A DNA stretch of 64,000 nt from Bacteroidales bacterium (GCA_012521995.1 JAAYLH010000009.1:1-64000), one strand, 5' to 3'. Counted from the stretch's first letter, positions 7,880 through 17,068 are shown. Notes: generated from the letters alone by a model not told the origin. Program-made: numbers and translations.

Positions 7880-9619
7880 TTACTTGTCCTGGTCGTGGTC
7901 TTCTTCTGAATGATCGTAAGAGGTCCATTTATAACTGTAGAGTCCTTCCTGCAGGCGTTTTTCTTTCTCTTCGGGCGAGAGCTTGTCATAGGCTGCTTTT
8001 TCGGCTTCGTATTTTCTGCGCTTTTCCTCCTGTATGGCCCTGATTCCTGCCAAGTGACGCTGTTCTATGCGGTTGGAAAGGAAGGTGGTTGCCACCGAAG
8101 GGAAGAGTTCGAGCAACAGTTCTTCCTTTTCGTTTTGTGCAAGGGGCACCCCACCAAACTCTTCCAGCAGGGGGTTATCTTGTTTTTTGTAATCTTTGGG
8201 ATTGTAAGGGGTTTCTTGTTCCGAGCCTGTAATCTGCTTGCGAAAGGCGGGGTCGATCGGGAAAGGAGTCTTTCCGTAAAGGCCCTTCACCAGGTTGACA
8301 AACTGCACGGAATTGGTGGTGTAAAAAGGCTTGCCGTTGTTTTCATCGATCACGCAGTTTACGGCCTGCACGCCTACGATCTGGCTGGTGGGTGTTACCA
8401 GCGGTGGCAAACCTGCTGCCAGCCTTACCGTGGGTATGATTTCAAGGACGTGGGTCAGTAATTTCTCGAGCTTTAGTTGCTTGAGCTGAGCAAGCATGTT
8501 GGTGTACATCCCGCCAGGGATTTCAGCCGTGCGTACGTTTTCGTTTGGCGGGGGAAAGTTGAAGTACTGTTCGATGGCCTGGGTAGTGGCCAACAGCTCA
8601 CGTTCCTTGCGCTCCCGTGCCAGTTCAATGGCCTTGTCAAACAAAGCATCAATTTCTTCGGGCAGTTTATCCTTGGTGATGTCAAAATCGATTGGGAAGA
8701 TCTGGTAGGAGTCGAAATCAGTGAGTTCCTTACGGATCTTCTTGAGTTCGCGGTTGATCTTCACTACGGCTTCAAGGTTGACGCCGGTTTCGATGCCTAG
8801 CTTGTTGCAGAACAATTGCACAATCTCGAAGGAAGGTGCTGCAGGGCCGCCGGCAAAATTGAGTATGCAGGTGTCTATGATGTCTACACCATTGAGGATG
8901 GCCGTCAGCACGGAAGCTAAGCCGTATCCGGGCGTTGAGTGGGTGTGGAAGTTGATCGGGATGCCTACTTCTTCCTTCATCAACTTGATAATGATGCCCG
9001 ATTTGACGGGGGGGATCAAACCCGCCATGTCTTTGATGGTGATCATGTCAGCACCCATCTTTTCAAGTTCCTGGGCCTTGCGGACAAAATACTCGATGGT
9101 GAAGATTTTACCGGGAAGGGGCTTGCCTTTGAGTAAACCCAGGAAGCGGTCGCGGTTCCTGAACTTGGGGTCGACGGTGTAACATACTGTGCAGTCGGCC
9201 ATCCCACCGTTTTCCTTTACATACTTGATGGTGGAGGAAATGTTGTTTGTATCGTTGAGGGCGTCGAAGATGCGCATGATGTCAATGCCCGATTTGACGG
9301 CATTGCGGTTGAAGCCTTCGATGACGGTATTGGGGTAAGGGTTGTAGCCAAAGAGGTTGCGGCCCCTTGAAAGGGCAGTAAGTTTTGAGCTGTCGCCAAT
9401 TACCGCCTTGATCTTTTCGAGGCGCTCCCAAGGGTCTTCATTCAGGTATCGCATCACCGAATCGGGCACAGCACCACCCCAGACTTCCATGGCAAAAAAT
9501 CCGGCTTCCTTGTATATCGGACGGACGCGGTCTACCTGGTCCTGAGTCATACGGGTAGCAAACAGGGATTGCTGTCCGTCGCGTAGGGTAAGGTCTCTGA
9601 TCTTCAGGGTCTTATTCAT
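7880..9619 (-). CDS. Carboxyltransferase subunit (oxaloacetate decarboxylase alpha / pyruvate carboxylase B type)
   Basis: Biotin-dependent carboxyltransferase of the OadA/PycB family, which moves CO2 between biotin and pyruvate/oxaloacetate. The 579 residues begin with the family signature LRDGQQSLFATRM (TIM-barrel, metal and substrate site), with MEVWGGAVPD, MRIFDALND, the MITIKDMAGL segment carrying the catalytic Lys, and a metal-binding HTHSTPG motif. The post-TIM PYC_OADA domain follows (~residues 310-480). The protein ends in a charged EEDHDQDK tail and has no biotinyl domain (no MKM motif), so biotin must sit on a separate carrier protein that is not in this window. It has its own promoter and terminator. 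Whether it works in oxaloacetate decarboxylation or pyruvate carboxylation cannot be decided here. Confidence 0.88.
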   Translation of the reverse strand: MNKTLKIRDLTLRDGQQSLFATRMTQDQVDRVRPIYKEAGFFAMEVWGGAVPDSVMRYLNEDPWERLEKIKAVIGDSSKLTALSRGRNLFGYNPYPNTVIEGFNRNAVKSGIDIMRIFDALNDTNNISSTIKYVKENGGMADCTVCYTVDPKFRNRDRFLGLLKGKPLPGKIFTIEYFVRKAQELEKMGADMITIKDMAGLIPPVKSGIIIKLMKEEVGIPINFHTHSTPGYGLASVLTAILNGVDIIDTCILNFAGGPAAPSFEIVQLFCNKLGIETGVNLEAVVKINRELKKIRKELTDFDSYQIFPIDFDITKDKLPEEIDALFDKAIELARERKERELLATTQAIEQYFNFPPPNENVRTAEIPGGMYTNMLAQLKQLKLEKLLTHVLEIIPTVRLAAGLPPLVTPTSQIVGVQAVNCVIDENNGKPFYTTNSVQFVNLVKGLYGKTPFPIDPAFRKQITGSEQETPYNPKDYKKQDNPLLEEFGGVPLAQNEKEELLLELFPSVATTFLSNRIEQRHLAGIRAIQEEKRRKYEAEKAAYDKLSPEEKEKRLQEGLYSYKWTSYDHSEEDHDQDK

Positions 9620-9665
9620 GGTGGGGAAAGGTGTAATGAGTTACTTTGATCGTTTTTGCGAACTG

Positions 9666-9673
9666 CAAAGGTA
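9666..9673 (-). promoter_or_regulatory. Candidate -7 box, carboxyltransferase gene
   Basis: TACCTTTG on the minus strand fits TAnnTTTG and lies 46 bp upstream of the start codon at 9619, giving a leader of about 40 nt. Confidence 0.45.
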
Positions 9674-10249
9674 GGCATTATCTTTAAATTGTGAAATTTA
9701 TAACAGGAATTAAAAATATCTAATTATGAGCCTTTTGAGGGTAAAATAATGGTGCTGGGGAAGGCATCGCGAGAATGTTACCTTTCCTTGTGGTATATAT
9801 TCAAAACAAAGCGGGCCCGGGCTGCTTTGCCAAGGTTTTTCCGGAATGGTTTATAGGTTTTTTTCCTCCTGCAGGGATCCATGCGGCAGTGCCCCCAGGG
9901 ATTGCCCGGGGAGGCGACCCCGTCATGGTGGTCTCCAGGAGTGTGTTTGGCAATTTCCTGCCTGTATTATTGGTAAACTCGTTTTTTGGCAGGCTAAGAG
10001 CCAGGGGCAGGAATGCTTTTTGGATGCTGGGTCTGGTTTCCTTAAAGGGAATGCATAGGCTAACAAGTCACCGCGCCTTGTTTACCACATTGTTTTATCC
10101 CTGGATCGGATTACGGGTCATTATCGCCACTGTGAAATGGTTTGGGATGGAAACCTGCCTGTTTCACCGTCCTGCCTTAATGGGCATCCTGCTTTATGTC
10201 ATCACAATGACGGTTTTTACGGATGCGGGATTAAACTTCATTCCCGGTG
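9674..10249. other. Long convergent-side gap with a doubtful open frame
   Basis: About 580 bp without a supported gene. One plus-strand frame is open from an ATG at 9775 to 10356 (193 codons) and predicts several hydrophobic stretches (for example VLLVNSFF and MGILLYVITMTVF), but its last ~105 bp run antisense into the polyferredoxin gene, codon use shows no clear bias, and I recognise no family. It could be a decayed or lineage-specific membrane-protein gene, or simply a chance frame. Confidence 0.25.
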
Positions 10250-11827
10250 TCAGAAGGGGAAATCGTCGAGCACCTCATCACGCGGCCCCTCGCTTTCTTG
10301 GATGGGGACGGCTTCCAGGTGTACGGGGTTGCTTTCTACAAAAATGGCCTTGTTAGGTTGTGTGGGGCAAGCATATTCGCAGGCTCCGCAACCCACGCAG
10401 ATCTCGGGTCTTACTTCGGGGATGCGCAGGCCTTCCCAATCCACCATATGCACAGCCTTGGTAGGGCAATGCTCGGAGCAGGCCCCGCAGTCGGTGCGGT
10501 CGATGGTCACAATGCAGCTCTCCTGAACGAAGTGGGCAATCCCTACCTGGATGGCTTGCTTCTCTTGGGGTGTCTGTCGGGTGATGGCTCCTGTGGGGCA
10601 TACCTCTGTGCATTTTACGCAATCGAAGTTGCAAAAACTCTTGTGGTAATCGAGCTTGGGCTGCATAAAGCCTTCCAGGCCGTAGTCGAAGAAGGAAGGC
10701 ACGATGACATTGGTGGGGCAGGCCCCCACGCAAAGGTAACAGGCAATGCAGTTATTGGTGAAGCGCTCAAAGCTGAGCGATCCGGGAGGGGTCACGGGGG
10801 TAGCTGTGCCCGTTGGGATACTTCCCGGACGGCCTAAGTCCTGAGCAAGGCTTGCGTTTTTCAGCAGGGGTACAGAAAGGGTTCCGGCGGCCAGGGTAAG
10901 CAGGAAGTTTCGTTTTCCCTTATCGGGAGCCTTGTCTTCTTTGTTGCGGGCAATGGGGGAGGGCTTCAGCCGGCTGTAGTGCAGGGCATCGTTGCTGCAG
11001 GCGGTGAAGCAATTGAAACAACTGATGCAGCGGCTGTGGTCGATGGTCTTAGTGCGGCTGTCCAGGCATTCGGCCTTGCATACCCGCTCGCATTTCCCGC
11101 AAAGGGTACAGGCATCATCCTTGAAGGTGATCTTGTAGAGCGAATGGCGGGACACCAGGCTGAGCACCGAACCGGCTGGGCATAGAGTGTTACAGAACAG
11201 TCGTCCCCTCCAGAGCGAAAGGCCGGCGATGGTCAGCAAGATGACGCCCGACACCATCAATACGTTCAAGGGCAGGGTCTTGACTTCCAAGGGGGCAATG
11301 GAATAAATGTGAAAGCGCTCAAAAAGCAAAGCCAGTTTGTTGTTGAGGAAAATAAAGGCAGGCTGCATAAAACTGACCGATATCTTGCCGAAATTGGAAT
11401 AGGGATCGAGTAGGTTTACCAGGAAGAGGCTGCCAAAAAGCCACAGGATGACGGTAGCCGCGAGGATGCTGTAGCGAAGGATATTGTTGGAGCCGGCCGA
11501 ATAGCTGAATCTGCGCTTTTTCTTGCTTTTGAACCTGCCGCCTGCGGCAATGAATATATCCTGCAAGGTGCCCAGCGGGCAAATGGAGGAGCAGTATACC
11601 CTCCCGAAAAGAAAGGTAAGCACCAGGATAAGGAGGAAACCCAGGCCTGATACGGTAAAGAACAGGGCCAGGAAACGCAGGATGGAGGGTATGAGCTGCA
11701 GCCTGAGCAGCAGGGTGGAGGCAGCGTTGAGCCACTCCCGTTCAATGCCCAGGAAGAACAGCAGCAACAATGCGAAAATAAGCAGGGAGACCCCGATGCG
11801 GATCTTTTTCAGGTGTCGTAATTTCAT
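10250..11827 (-). CDS. NapH-like membrane polyferredoxin with NapG-like ferredoxin half
   Basis: Predicted inner-membrane electron-transfer protein of 525 residues. The N-terminal half (residues ~1-215) has about five membrane segments and the two CxxxCP motifs (CSSICPLG, CNTLCPAG) typical of NapH/YccM-type polyferredoxins, followed by two CxxCxxCxxxCx clusters. A second hydrophobic segment after a KRNFLLTLAAG motif (residue ~295) leads to a NapG/MauM-like ferredoxin part with four further cysteine clusters, the last VGCGACEYACPTQ. It is thus a fusion of functions usually split between two proteins. It lies 11 bp after a Tat-exported DUF362 gene, so the two probably act together; donor and acceptor are unknown. 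Confidence 0.85.
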   Translation of the reverse strand: MKLRHLKKIRIGVSLLIFALLLLFFLGIEREWLNAASTLLLRLQLIPSILRFLALFFTVSGLGFLLILVLTFLFGRVYCSSICPLGTLQDIFIAAGGRFKSKKKRRFSYSAGSNNILRYSILAATVILWLFGSLFLVNLLDPYSNFGKISVSFMQPAFIFLNNKLALLFERFHIYSIAPLEVKTLPLNVLMVSGVILLTIAGLSLWRGRLFCNTLCPAGSVLSLVSRHSLYKITFKDDACTLCGKCERVCKAECLDSRTKTIDHSRCISCFNCFTACSNDALHYSRLKPSPIARNKEDKAPDKGKRNFLLTLAAGTLSVPLLKNASLAQDLGRPGSIPTGTATPVTPPGSLSFERFTNNCIACYLCVGACPTNVIVPSFFDYGLEGFMQPKLDYHKSFCNFDCVKCTEVCPTGAITRQTPQEKQAIQVGIAHFVQESCIVTIDRTDCGACSEHCPTKAVHMVDWEGLRIPEVRPEICVGCGACEYACPTQPNKAIFVESNPVHLEAVPIQESEGPRDEVLDDFPF

Positions 11828-11838
11828 ATGTCAGCAGT

Positions 11839-12768
11839 TTAAACGGCCACACGTTTGATGTTGAGGCTGCTAAGGTTCATCTTGCCAATCTTCATCTCGT
11901 TGGCGATGCGGATGTGTCCTATGTTCTCGGGCTGGGCGCCGAAGATCAGGGTGCTTGCCGCATCTACAGCCACGATGTCGGTAGAGACCAGCAGACTCTT
12001 CATCAGTGAGAGGTCGGCAGTGGAAGTGCCTTTGGGTCCGTTCTGGGTCATCACCAGGTAGGCATCCACGATGTTGAGGTCTGGCTTTCGGAAGGTGCAA
12101 AAATCGGCGATGCACTGGTGGAGGTCGTTGCGGTGCCAGTAACGGCGGTCCCATACCACCCCCATAAGGTTTTTCATGGCCACGGTAACGGTTGTCGACC
12201 CATGGTGCTTCAGGACAGGCACGTTGATAAATACATCGGCATCCAGTAATTGCTCGTGTACCTTGGCCGAGGTCAGGCGTTTTCCGCCAAGGATATTCAC
12301 AGCCCTGTAATAGCGCTCGAGGTTGCCCGGAACCATCTGACCGCCTGCTTTTTTTACGGCATCTTCAATTCCACTGTTTTGATAGCAGCGCTGCCAGTTG
12401 TCGCAGGTGTTGTCGAAGACAAAGACGCGGCTGGCCCCTGCAGCAAGGCAGTCGCGCACAATGGCGGCTACCAGCCCGGGATTGGTGTTGCCTGCCCGAT
12501 CGGAGGGCACGTCCCAGCCGATGTTGGGCTTCACCACCACCCGCTGACCCCGTTTGACAAAGCGCTGCATGCCGCCCATCTCCTGCATGGCACGCTTGTA
12601 CATGGCCTCGGGTTCGCCCCCGCGCACCGCCACCAGATCGTAATTACCGATTGAGGGCACCGAGGGCCGCTGGAGGGCCAGAAGAGGTATTCGACCCAGC
12701 GTTGATGCATATAATCCTGCTAAACTCGTATAAATGAATCCTTTACGAAGGAAATTGCGCCTGTCCAT
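11839..12768 (-). CDS. Tat-exported DUF362 protein
   Basis: DUF362-domain protein of 309 residues, a family often found with iron-sulfur proteins. The N-terminus MDRRNFLRKGF is a clear twin-arginine signal (RRNFLRK), so the folded protein is probably exported with a cofactor. The DUF362 core shows VVVKPNIGWD, the VFVFDNTCDNW segment, INVPVLKHHG and MKNLMGVVWDRRYWH. The frame is open to a GTG at 12792, but the ATG at 12768 starts the Tat motif properly and lies about 30 nt after the expected transcription start from the TAATTTTG box at 12804-12811. It is the first gene of a two-gene unit with the polyferredoxin; its role in electron transfer is inferred from this pairing. Confidence 0.85.
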   Translation of the reverse strand: MDRRNFLRKGFIYTSLAGLYASTLGRIPLLALQRPSVPSIGNYDLVAVRGGEPEAMYKRAMQEMGGMQRFVKRGQRVVVKPNIGWDVPSDRAGNTNPGLVAAIVRDCLAAGASRVFVFDNTCDNWQRCYQNSGIEDAVKKAGGQMVPGNLERYYRAVNILGGKRLTSAKVHEQLLDADVFINVPVLKHHGSTTVTVAMKNLMGVVWDRRYWHRNDLHQCIADFCTFRKPDLNIVDAYLVMTQNGPKGTSTADLSLMKSLLVSTDIVAVDAASTLIFGAQPENIGHIRIANEMKIGKMNLSSLNIKRVAV

Positions 12769-12803
12769 AAAATCCTGTTTTAATGATTGCACTTGTGATT
12801 ACG

Positions 12804-12811
12804 CAAAATTA
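12804..12811 (-). promoter_or_regulatory. Candidate -7 box, DUF362/polyferredoxin unit
   Basis: TAATTTTG on the minus strand matches TAnnTTTG, 36 bp upstream of the ATG at 12768. It supports that start over the upstream GTG. Confidence 0.4.
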
Positions 12812-12909
12812 TTATTTCAGGACAAATTTTTTTATTTTTACGCCCGGAAACCTGCATCAAAGTGTTTATTTATAATGATTATAAAGAAGTAACACAAATC
12901 CTTCAAAAC

Positions 12910-13428
12910 ATGACCGCTTCTGCAACCACCCTCAACGCTCAGTCCTGGAAAAGCTATATTAAGCCGGCCCTTCTTGATGTTTTTGCCCTCGCCTTCATCT
13001 ATTTCCTGCCTGCCATTTCTCATTTGCTGAGCATTAAACTATACCTGATCGAACCCATGCGGGTGATGCTGGTACTGGCCCTGGTTCATACCCATAAAAA
13101 GAATGCCTATTTGCTTGCCCTGACCCTGCCCCTCTTTTCTTTCCTTATCTCAGCCCATCCTGTCTTTGTAAAGACCATGCTCATCTCGGCCGAACTGGTG
13201 GTCAACGTGGCCCTGTTTTATTTCCTTGTCAAACGCCTCCACGTGCTGGCGGCCATTTTCGTCAGCATCTGGCTCAGCAAGATGTTCTATTATAGCCTGA
13301 AGTACCTGGCGATGCTTTCCATCCTCCCCGGCGACAGCCTGGTCAGCACTCCGCTGCTCATCCAGCTGGCCACCTCCCTTGTGTTTAGCCTTTATCTTTT
13401 TGCGTTCTTCAAAAAAGAAAAGATTTAA
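12910..13428 (+). CDS. Small integral membrane protein, unknown function
   Basis: A 172-residue protein (from the ATG at 12910; the frame is open 16 codons further up) made almost wholly of hydrophobic helices. About five membrane segments can be seen: LLDVFALAFIYFLPAI, MRVMLVLALVHT, LLALTLPLFSFLI, LVVNVALFYFLV, then two near the C-terminus ending in a lysine tail FKKEKI. No family motif is recognised; a passive permease component is possible, but nothing supports a substrate. It is transcribed away from the DUF362 gene and converges on pdxB across a 7-bp-periodic spacer. Confidence 0.7.
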   Translation: MTASATTLNAQSWKSYIKPALLDVFALAFIYFLPAISHLLSIKLYLIEPMRVMLVLALVHTHKKNAYLLALTLPLFSFLISAHPVFVKTMLISAELVVNVALFYFLVKRLHVLAAIFVSIWLSKMFYYSLKYLAMLSILPGDSLVSTPLLIQLATSLVFSLYLFAFFKKEKI

Positions 13429-13561
13429 GATTCAGCGTTTAAGGGTCAGTGTTTGAGGGCAAAGATTAAGGATGCCGGAAATATCCTGAATCTTAAATCG
13501 TTAATCCTTGTTCTGAAACCCTTAAATACAGGGTATCAGGTATCGGCTTTCAGGTTTCAGG
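13422..13561. repeat. Degenerate 7-bp periodic spacer
   Basis: The spacer between two convergent genes can be read as about twenty consecutive heptamers without a phase break. The left block runs GATTCAG, CGTTTAA, GGGTCAG, TGTTTGA; the middle block has CCTGAAT, CTTAAAT, CGTTAAT, CCTTAAA; the right block has TATCAGG, TATCGGC, TTTCAGG, TTTCAGG. Copies are degenerate, but position-specific bases recur every 7 nt. It also contains a 12-bp stem with one mismatch (13462-13473 with 13483-13494), which could act as a weak terminator. Confidence 0.6.
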
Positions 13562-13615
13562 ACTTTGCTTTTCCTTTTCAACCAATCACCCAATCTACTT
13601 ATCATTTTTTATTCT

Positions 13616-14752
13616 TCAATTTTCAATTTCCAGCTGGTATCCCAGCGCCCGGATAAATAACTGGATCTCCTGATCTAAATGGCTGGCCTGTACTTTCAGG
13701 GCGTGGGATTCGCGGCGGATTGGATAATCGCCTCGCAGGCTCTCAAAGGCTAATGGAATTTGGCGCAGGGCCCGGTCGTCGGTATAAATATTATATGCCT
13801 GGAGGCTCAGTAAAAAGAAAATATCCTCCAGACTTTCCATTTTGGGTGGCAGGCTTAAAACAGGGTTGGGGGCCTGGGGAATGTTGGATGCTTGCCAGTC
13901 GTCGAGCCCCAACTTGAAAAAGTGGCTGATGGCCCTGACGCTCATGGCCGTGCCATTGGCCTTGCCGTCGGCCGAATAGCCAGCTATGTGCGGGGTGGCG
14001 ATGCTTGCCAGGCTGAGCAGTTCGGGGTCGATGGCTGGTTCATTTTCCCATACATCAAGGATGAGGCCAGAGAGTTTTCCCTTTTTGATGGCTTTGATCA
14101 GGGCTGGAGTGGAAGCTACTTCGCCCCTGGAGGTGTTGATGAACCAGGCGCCGGTCTTTATTTTTCCGAAAAATTCTTTATCCGCAAGGTGAAAGGTCGG
14201 GTCAGGTCCATCGGGGTTCAGGGGGACGTGCAGGCTTATGATATCGGCTTCCCTTAGGACCTCTTCGAGGCTGGAAAAGCCCTTTGGCCCTTCCTCTCTT
14301 GCCCTGGGCGGGTCGTTTACGAGAACCCTCATGCCCAGGGCCGCGGCCAGTTTTGCCAGGCGTCCTCCCACATGCCCTGCCCCGATTACCCCCAGGGTCA
14401 GTTCTCCAAAGGATTTTTGAGACTCCCTGAGGATATGGGCCATGGCCGATGACACATATTGTATCACTGATCCGGCATTGCATCCCGGGGCATTGGTCCA
14501 GGCAATGCCCTTGCGCCGGCAGTATTCCCGGTCGATATGGTCGAAACCTATGGTGGCCGAAGCAATGAACTTCACGGAAGTGCCCTCCAGAAGTTCAGCA
14601 TTGCACAGGGTCCGGGTACGGGTGATCAGGGCATCGGCATCAACCAGATCTTTTTTGGTGATGGTTGCTCCCGGCAGGTAGCTTAACCGGGCCACAGGCT
14701 CGAGCGCCCCCTGAAGAAAGGGGATCTTGTTATCGGCAACGATTCTGATCAT
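13616..14752 (-). CDS. pdxB: Erythronate-4-phosphate dehydrogenase
   Basis: NAD-dependent D-2-hydroxyacid dehydrogenase of the deoxyxylulose-5-phosphate-independent step of pyridoxal phosphate synthesis (4-phosphoerythronate to 2-oxo-3-hydroxy-4-phosphobutanoate). The 378 residues start MIRIVADNKIPFLQG, carry the Rossmann loop GVIGAGHVGGRLA (residues ~120), the INTSRGEV catalytic-Arg segment, DVWENEP with the catalytic Glu, and the ATPHIAGYS catalytic-His motif. A C-terminal PdxB dimerisation region follows. A TTG two codons upstream is possible, but the ATG at 14752 is preferred; a -7 box ends only 3 nt upstream of it. Confidence 0.93.
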   Translation of the reverse strand: MIRIVADNKIPFLQGALEPVARLSYLPGATITKKDLVDADALITRTRTLCNAELLEGTSVKFIASATIGFDHIDREYCRRKGIAWTNAPGCNAGSVIQYVSSAMAHILRESQKSFGELTLGVIGAGHVGGRLAKLAAALGMRVLVNDPPRAREEGPKGFSSLEEVLREADIISLHVPLNPDGPDPTFHLADKEFFGKIKTGAWFINTSRGEVASTPALIKAIKKGKLSGLILDVWENEPAIDPELLSLASIATPHIAGYSADGKANGTAMSVRAISHFFKLGLDDWQASNIPQAPNPVLSLPPKMESLEDIFFLLSLQAYNIYTDDRALRQIPLAFESLRGDYPIRRESHALKVQASHLDQEIQLFIRALGYQLEIEN

Positions 14753-14755
14753 TTT

Positions 14756-14763
14756 CAAAAATA
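14756..14763 (-). promoter_or_regulatory. Candidate -7 box abutting the pdxB start
   Basis: TATTTTTG on the minus strand ends 3 nt before the pdxB ATG (14752). If used, transcription would begin at or within the first codons, suggesting a leaderless or near-leaderless mRNA. Confidence 0.35.
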
Positions 14764-14946
14764 CTTCAATTCTGTTTTTATTTGGCCCTCATTGAAAAGT
14801 GCGTCGGGGAACCCGACAAATGCTCAATGAAATCATTACCACAAAGGTTGAAAAAATCCTTTAAAGTACCGCTAAGTTCTTTTGGCATAGCCTGCATTTG
14901 TTCATTCAATCCTAAGAATTACACCCGAGACAAAACAGTTTTCATT

Positions 14947-14954
14947 TAACTTTG
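14947..14954 (+). promoter_or_regulatory. Candidate -7 box abutting the DUF3109 start
   Basis: TAACTTTG matches TAnnTTTG and ends 4 nt before the ATG at 14959, again predicting a leaderless or near-leaderless transcript. Confidence 0.4.
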
Positions 14955-14958
14955 CGCA

Positions 14959-15534
14959 ATGATCATCATTGGCCAAACCCTAATCTCCGACGAAATATAT
15001 CTCGAACAGTTCCTGTGCGACCTGCCGGTTTGCAAAGGCGGGTGTTGCATTGAGGGCGATGCCGGGGCACCCCTGTCGTTGGAAGAAACAGAAATTCTGC
15101 AAAAGATCTACCAGCGGGTTAAACCCTATATGATCGAAAAAGGCATTGCTACGGTAGAGGTGGAGGGAACCTGGGTGACTGATCCTGCAGGCGAGCCTGT
15201 CACTCCACTGATTGAAGGCGGCCCCTGCGCTTATGTCTATTTCGACGAGCAAGACATTGCTAAATGTGCCATCGAGAAAGCCTGGGAAGATGGGGTTGTT
15301 GATTTCCGCAAGCCCGTGTCCTGCCACCTGTACCCCATCAGGGTCACTGCCTATCCCCACTACGATGCCCTCAATTATCATCGCTGGCCCATTTGTAATT
15401 GCGCCCGCAAAAAAGGGAAGAAGCTCAAAGTCAGGGTGTACCGTTTCCTGAAGGAAGCCCTGATTCGCAAATACGGCCAACAATGGTACGAGGAACTGGA
15501 GGCCTATATTACTTTGGCCTTTGAGGAAGATTAA
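14959..15534 (+). CDS. DUF3109 family cysteine-rich protein
   Basis: A 191-residue cytoplasmic protein of the DUF3109 family, conserved in Bacteroidota. Conserved cysteine blocks are visible: CDLPVCKGGCC near residues 19-29, GGPCAY at ~85, KCAI at ~98, SCHLYP at ~117 and CNCARKKGKK at ~143. The pattern suggests a metal or Fe-S site of the kind seen in the CxxCxxxCC zinc/iron-chelator family (YkgJ-like), but the ligand is not known. It is divergent from pdxB. Confidence 0.88.
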   Translation: MIIIGQTLISDEIYLEQFLCDLPVCKGGCCIEGDAGAPLSLEETEILQKIYQRVKPYMIEKGIATVEVEGTWVTDPAGEPVTPLIEGGPCAYVYFDEQDIAKCAIEKAWEDGVVDFRKPVSCHLYPIRVTAYPHYDALNYHRWPICNCARKKGKKLKVRVYRFLKEALIRKYGQQWYEELEAYITLAFEED

Positions 15535-15583
15535 TAAACCCCGTCCTTTTCTGAATATTAGAACTGCAGGCTGGTTAGCGGGT

Positions 15584-17068
15584 CTACGAGCGGGCACGCT
15601 GCACGGCATCGGCCCATTTCTCCCTTAGGGTCTGCACCAGGCTCTCTGACATCCCCGGAATGAACTGCCTGTCGGGCTGCCATTGCTCCCCGAGCTCTTC
15701 AATGTTCTTCCAGAAGCCTGTGGCAAGGCCTGCCAAATAAGCGGCGCCCAGGGCTGTGGTCTCGGTGACCTTCGGACGGATCACTGGCGTTTTCAGGATG
15801 TCCGCCTGGAACTGCATCAGCAGGTTGTTGGCCGAAGCGCCTCCATCCACGCGCAACTCTTTGATCTTCATGCCGGTATCCAATCTCATCACCTTAAGCA
15901 CATCCATTGTCTGATAGGCAATGCCGTCAAGGGCAGCCCGGGCGATGTGGGCACGGGTGGTGCCACGGCTGATCCCAATCATCAACCCGCGGGCATACTG
16001 ATCCCAGTATGGCGCTCCCATCCCCGTAAAGCTGGGGACGAAGAACAGTTCTCCGCTGTCCTTCACCTGGCTTGCCAAGGCTTCAATTTCGGCCGATGAG
16101 CTGATGATGCCCAGTCCATCGCGCAGCCACTGCACCACCGCACCCGCAATAAAGATGCTGCCTTCCAGGGCGTAGGTGGTGGTGTCGCCAATCTTCCAGG
16201 CAATGGTGGTTACCAGGTTGTTTTTTGAGAAGAAAGGCTTCTGGCCCGTGTTCATCAGGATGAAACAACCGGTGCCATAGGTGTTTTTCACCATTCCTTC
16301 CTGTGTGCACATCTGTCCGAACAGCGCGGCCTGCTGGTCGCCGGCAATGCCTGCGATAGGCACTTTCGCTTCAAACAAAGGGGTATCACTGTGGTCATAG
16401 ACCTCGCTGGAAGAGGCCACCCGGGGAAGCATCGAGGCAGGGATATCCATCAAGTCAAGCAGGTCCTGATCCCATAAAAGGGTGTTGATGTTAAAAAGCA
16501 TGGTGCGGCTGGCATTGCTGACATCTGTAATATGGGTGCGGCCGCCCGTGAGCTTCCACACCAGCCAGGTGTCTACCGTCCCAAAGGCAAGAGTTCCATT
16601 TTCGGCCTTTTCACGGGCCCCTTCCACATGGTCGAGGATCCACCTGATCTTCGTTCCGCTGAAGTAGGCATCAATGACCAGGCCGGTCTTCTCGCGGATC
16701 ATTTTGCCCAGCCCCCGGTCCTTGAGCTCGTCGCAGTAAGCCGAGGTCCTGCGGTCCTGCCACACGATGGCATTATACACGGGCTTGCCTGTCTCCCGGT
16801 CCCATACAATGGTGGTCTCGCGCTGGTTGGTGATCCCGATGGCTTCCAGGGATGCAGCACCAATGCCCGCCTTTTTCATAGCTTCCCCGGCCACTTCCGC
16901 CTGCGAGGACCAGATCTCCTCCGGCTCGTGTTCCACCCAGCCCGGCTTGGGAAAGATCTGCTGGAATTCCTTTTGGGCAACGGATTTTATGTTTCCCGAA
17001 CGATCGAACAGCAAGGCCCTGGAACTGGTGGTGCCCTGGTCAAGCGCTAAGATGAATTTTTCTATCAT
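15584..17068 (-). CDS. glpK: Glycerol kinase
   Basis: ATP-dependent glycerol kinase making sn-glycerol 3-phosphate, of normal length (494 residues). FGGY-kinase features are clear: [19 protein letters not shown] at the N-terminus, [13 protein letters not shown], the VWQDRRTS motif, [14 protein letters not shown], the [13 protein letters not shown] loop, [12 protein letters not shown], and the C-terminal [18 protein letters not shown] adenine-site segment. It is the last gene of a three-gene minus-strand run after galM and a Gfo/Idh oxidoreductase; no glycerol facilitator or dehydrogenase is nearby. Confidence 0.96.
   Translation of the reverse strand: MIEKFILALDQGTTSSRALLFDRSGNIKSVAQKEFQQIFPKPGWVEHEPEEIWSSQAEVAGEAMKKAGIGAASLEAIGITNQRETTIVWDRETGKPVYNAIVWQDRRTSAYCDELKDRGLGKMIREKTGLVIDAYFSGTKIRWILDHVEGAREKAENGTLAFGTVDTWLVWKLTGGRTHITDVSNASRTMLFNINTLLWDQDLLDLMDIPASMLPRVASSSEVYDHSDTPLFEAKVPIAGIAGDQQAALFGQMCTQEGMVKNTYGTGCFILMNTGQKPFFSKNNLVTTIAWKIGDTTTYALEGSIFIAGAVVQWLRDGLGIISSSAEIEALASQVKDSGELFFVPSFTGMGAPYWDQYARGLMIGISRGTTRAHIARAALDGIAYQTMDVLKVMRLDTGMKIKELRVDGGASANNLLMQFQADILKTPVIRPKVTETTALGAAYLAGLATGFWKNIEELGEQWQPDRQFIPGMSESLVQTLREKWADAVQRARS

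Noticed and set aside
7738..7989. Minus-strand frame overlapping the 3' end of the carboxyltransferase gene
   Set aside because: It runs through the terminator hairpin and is out of frame with a clear gene; low-complexity lysine/threonine content.
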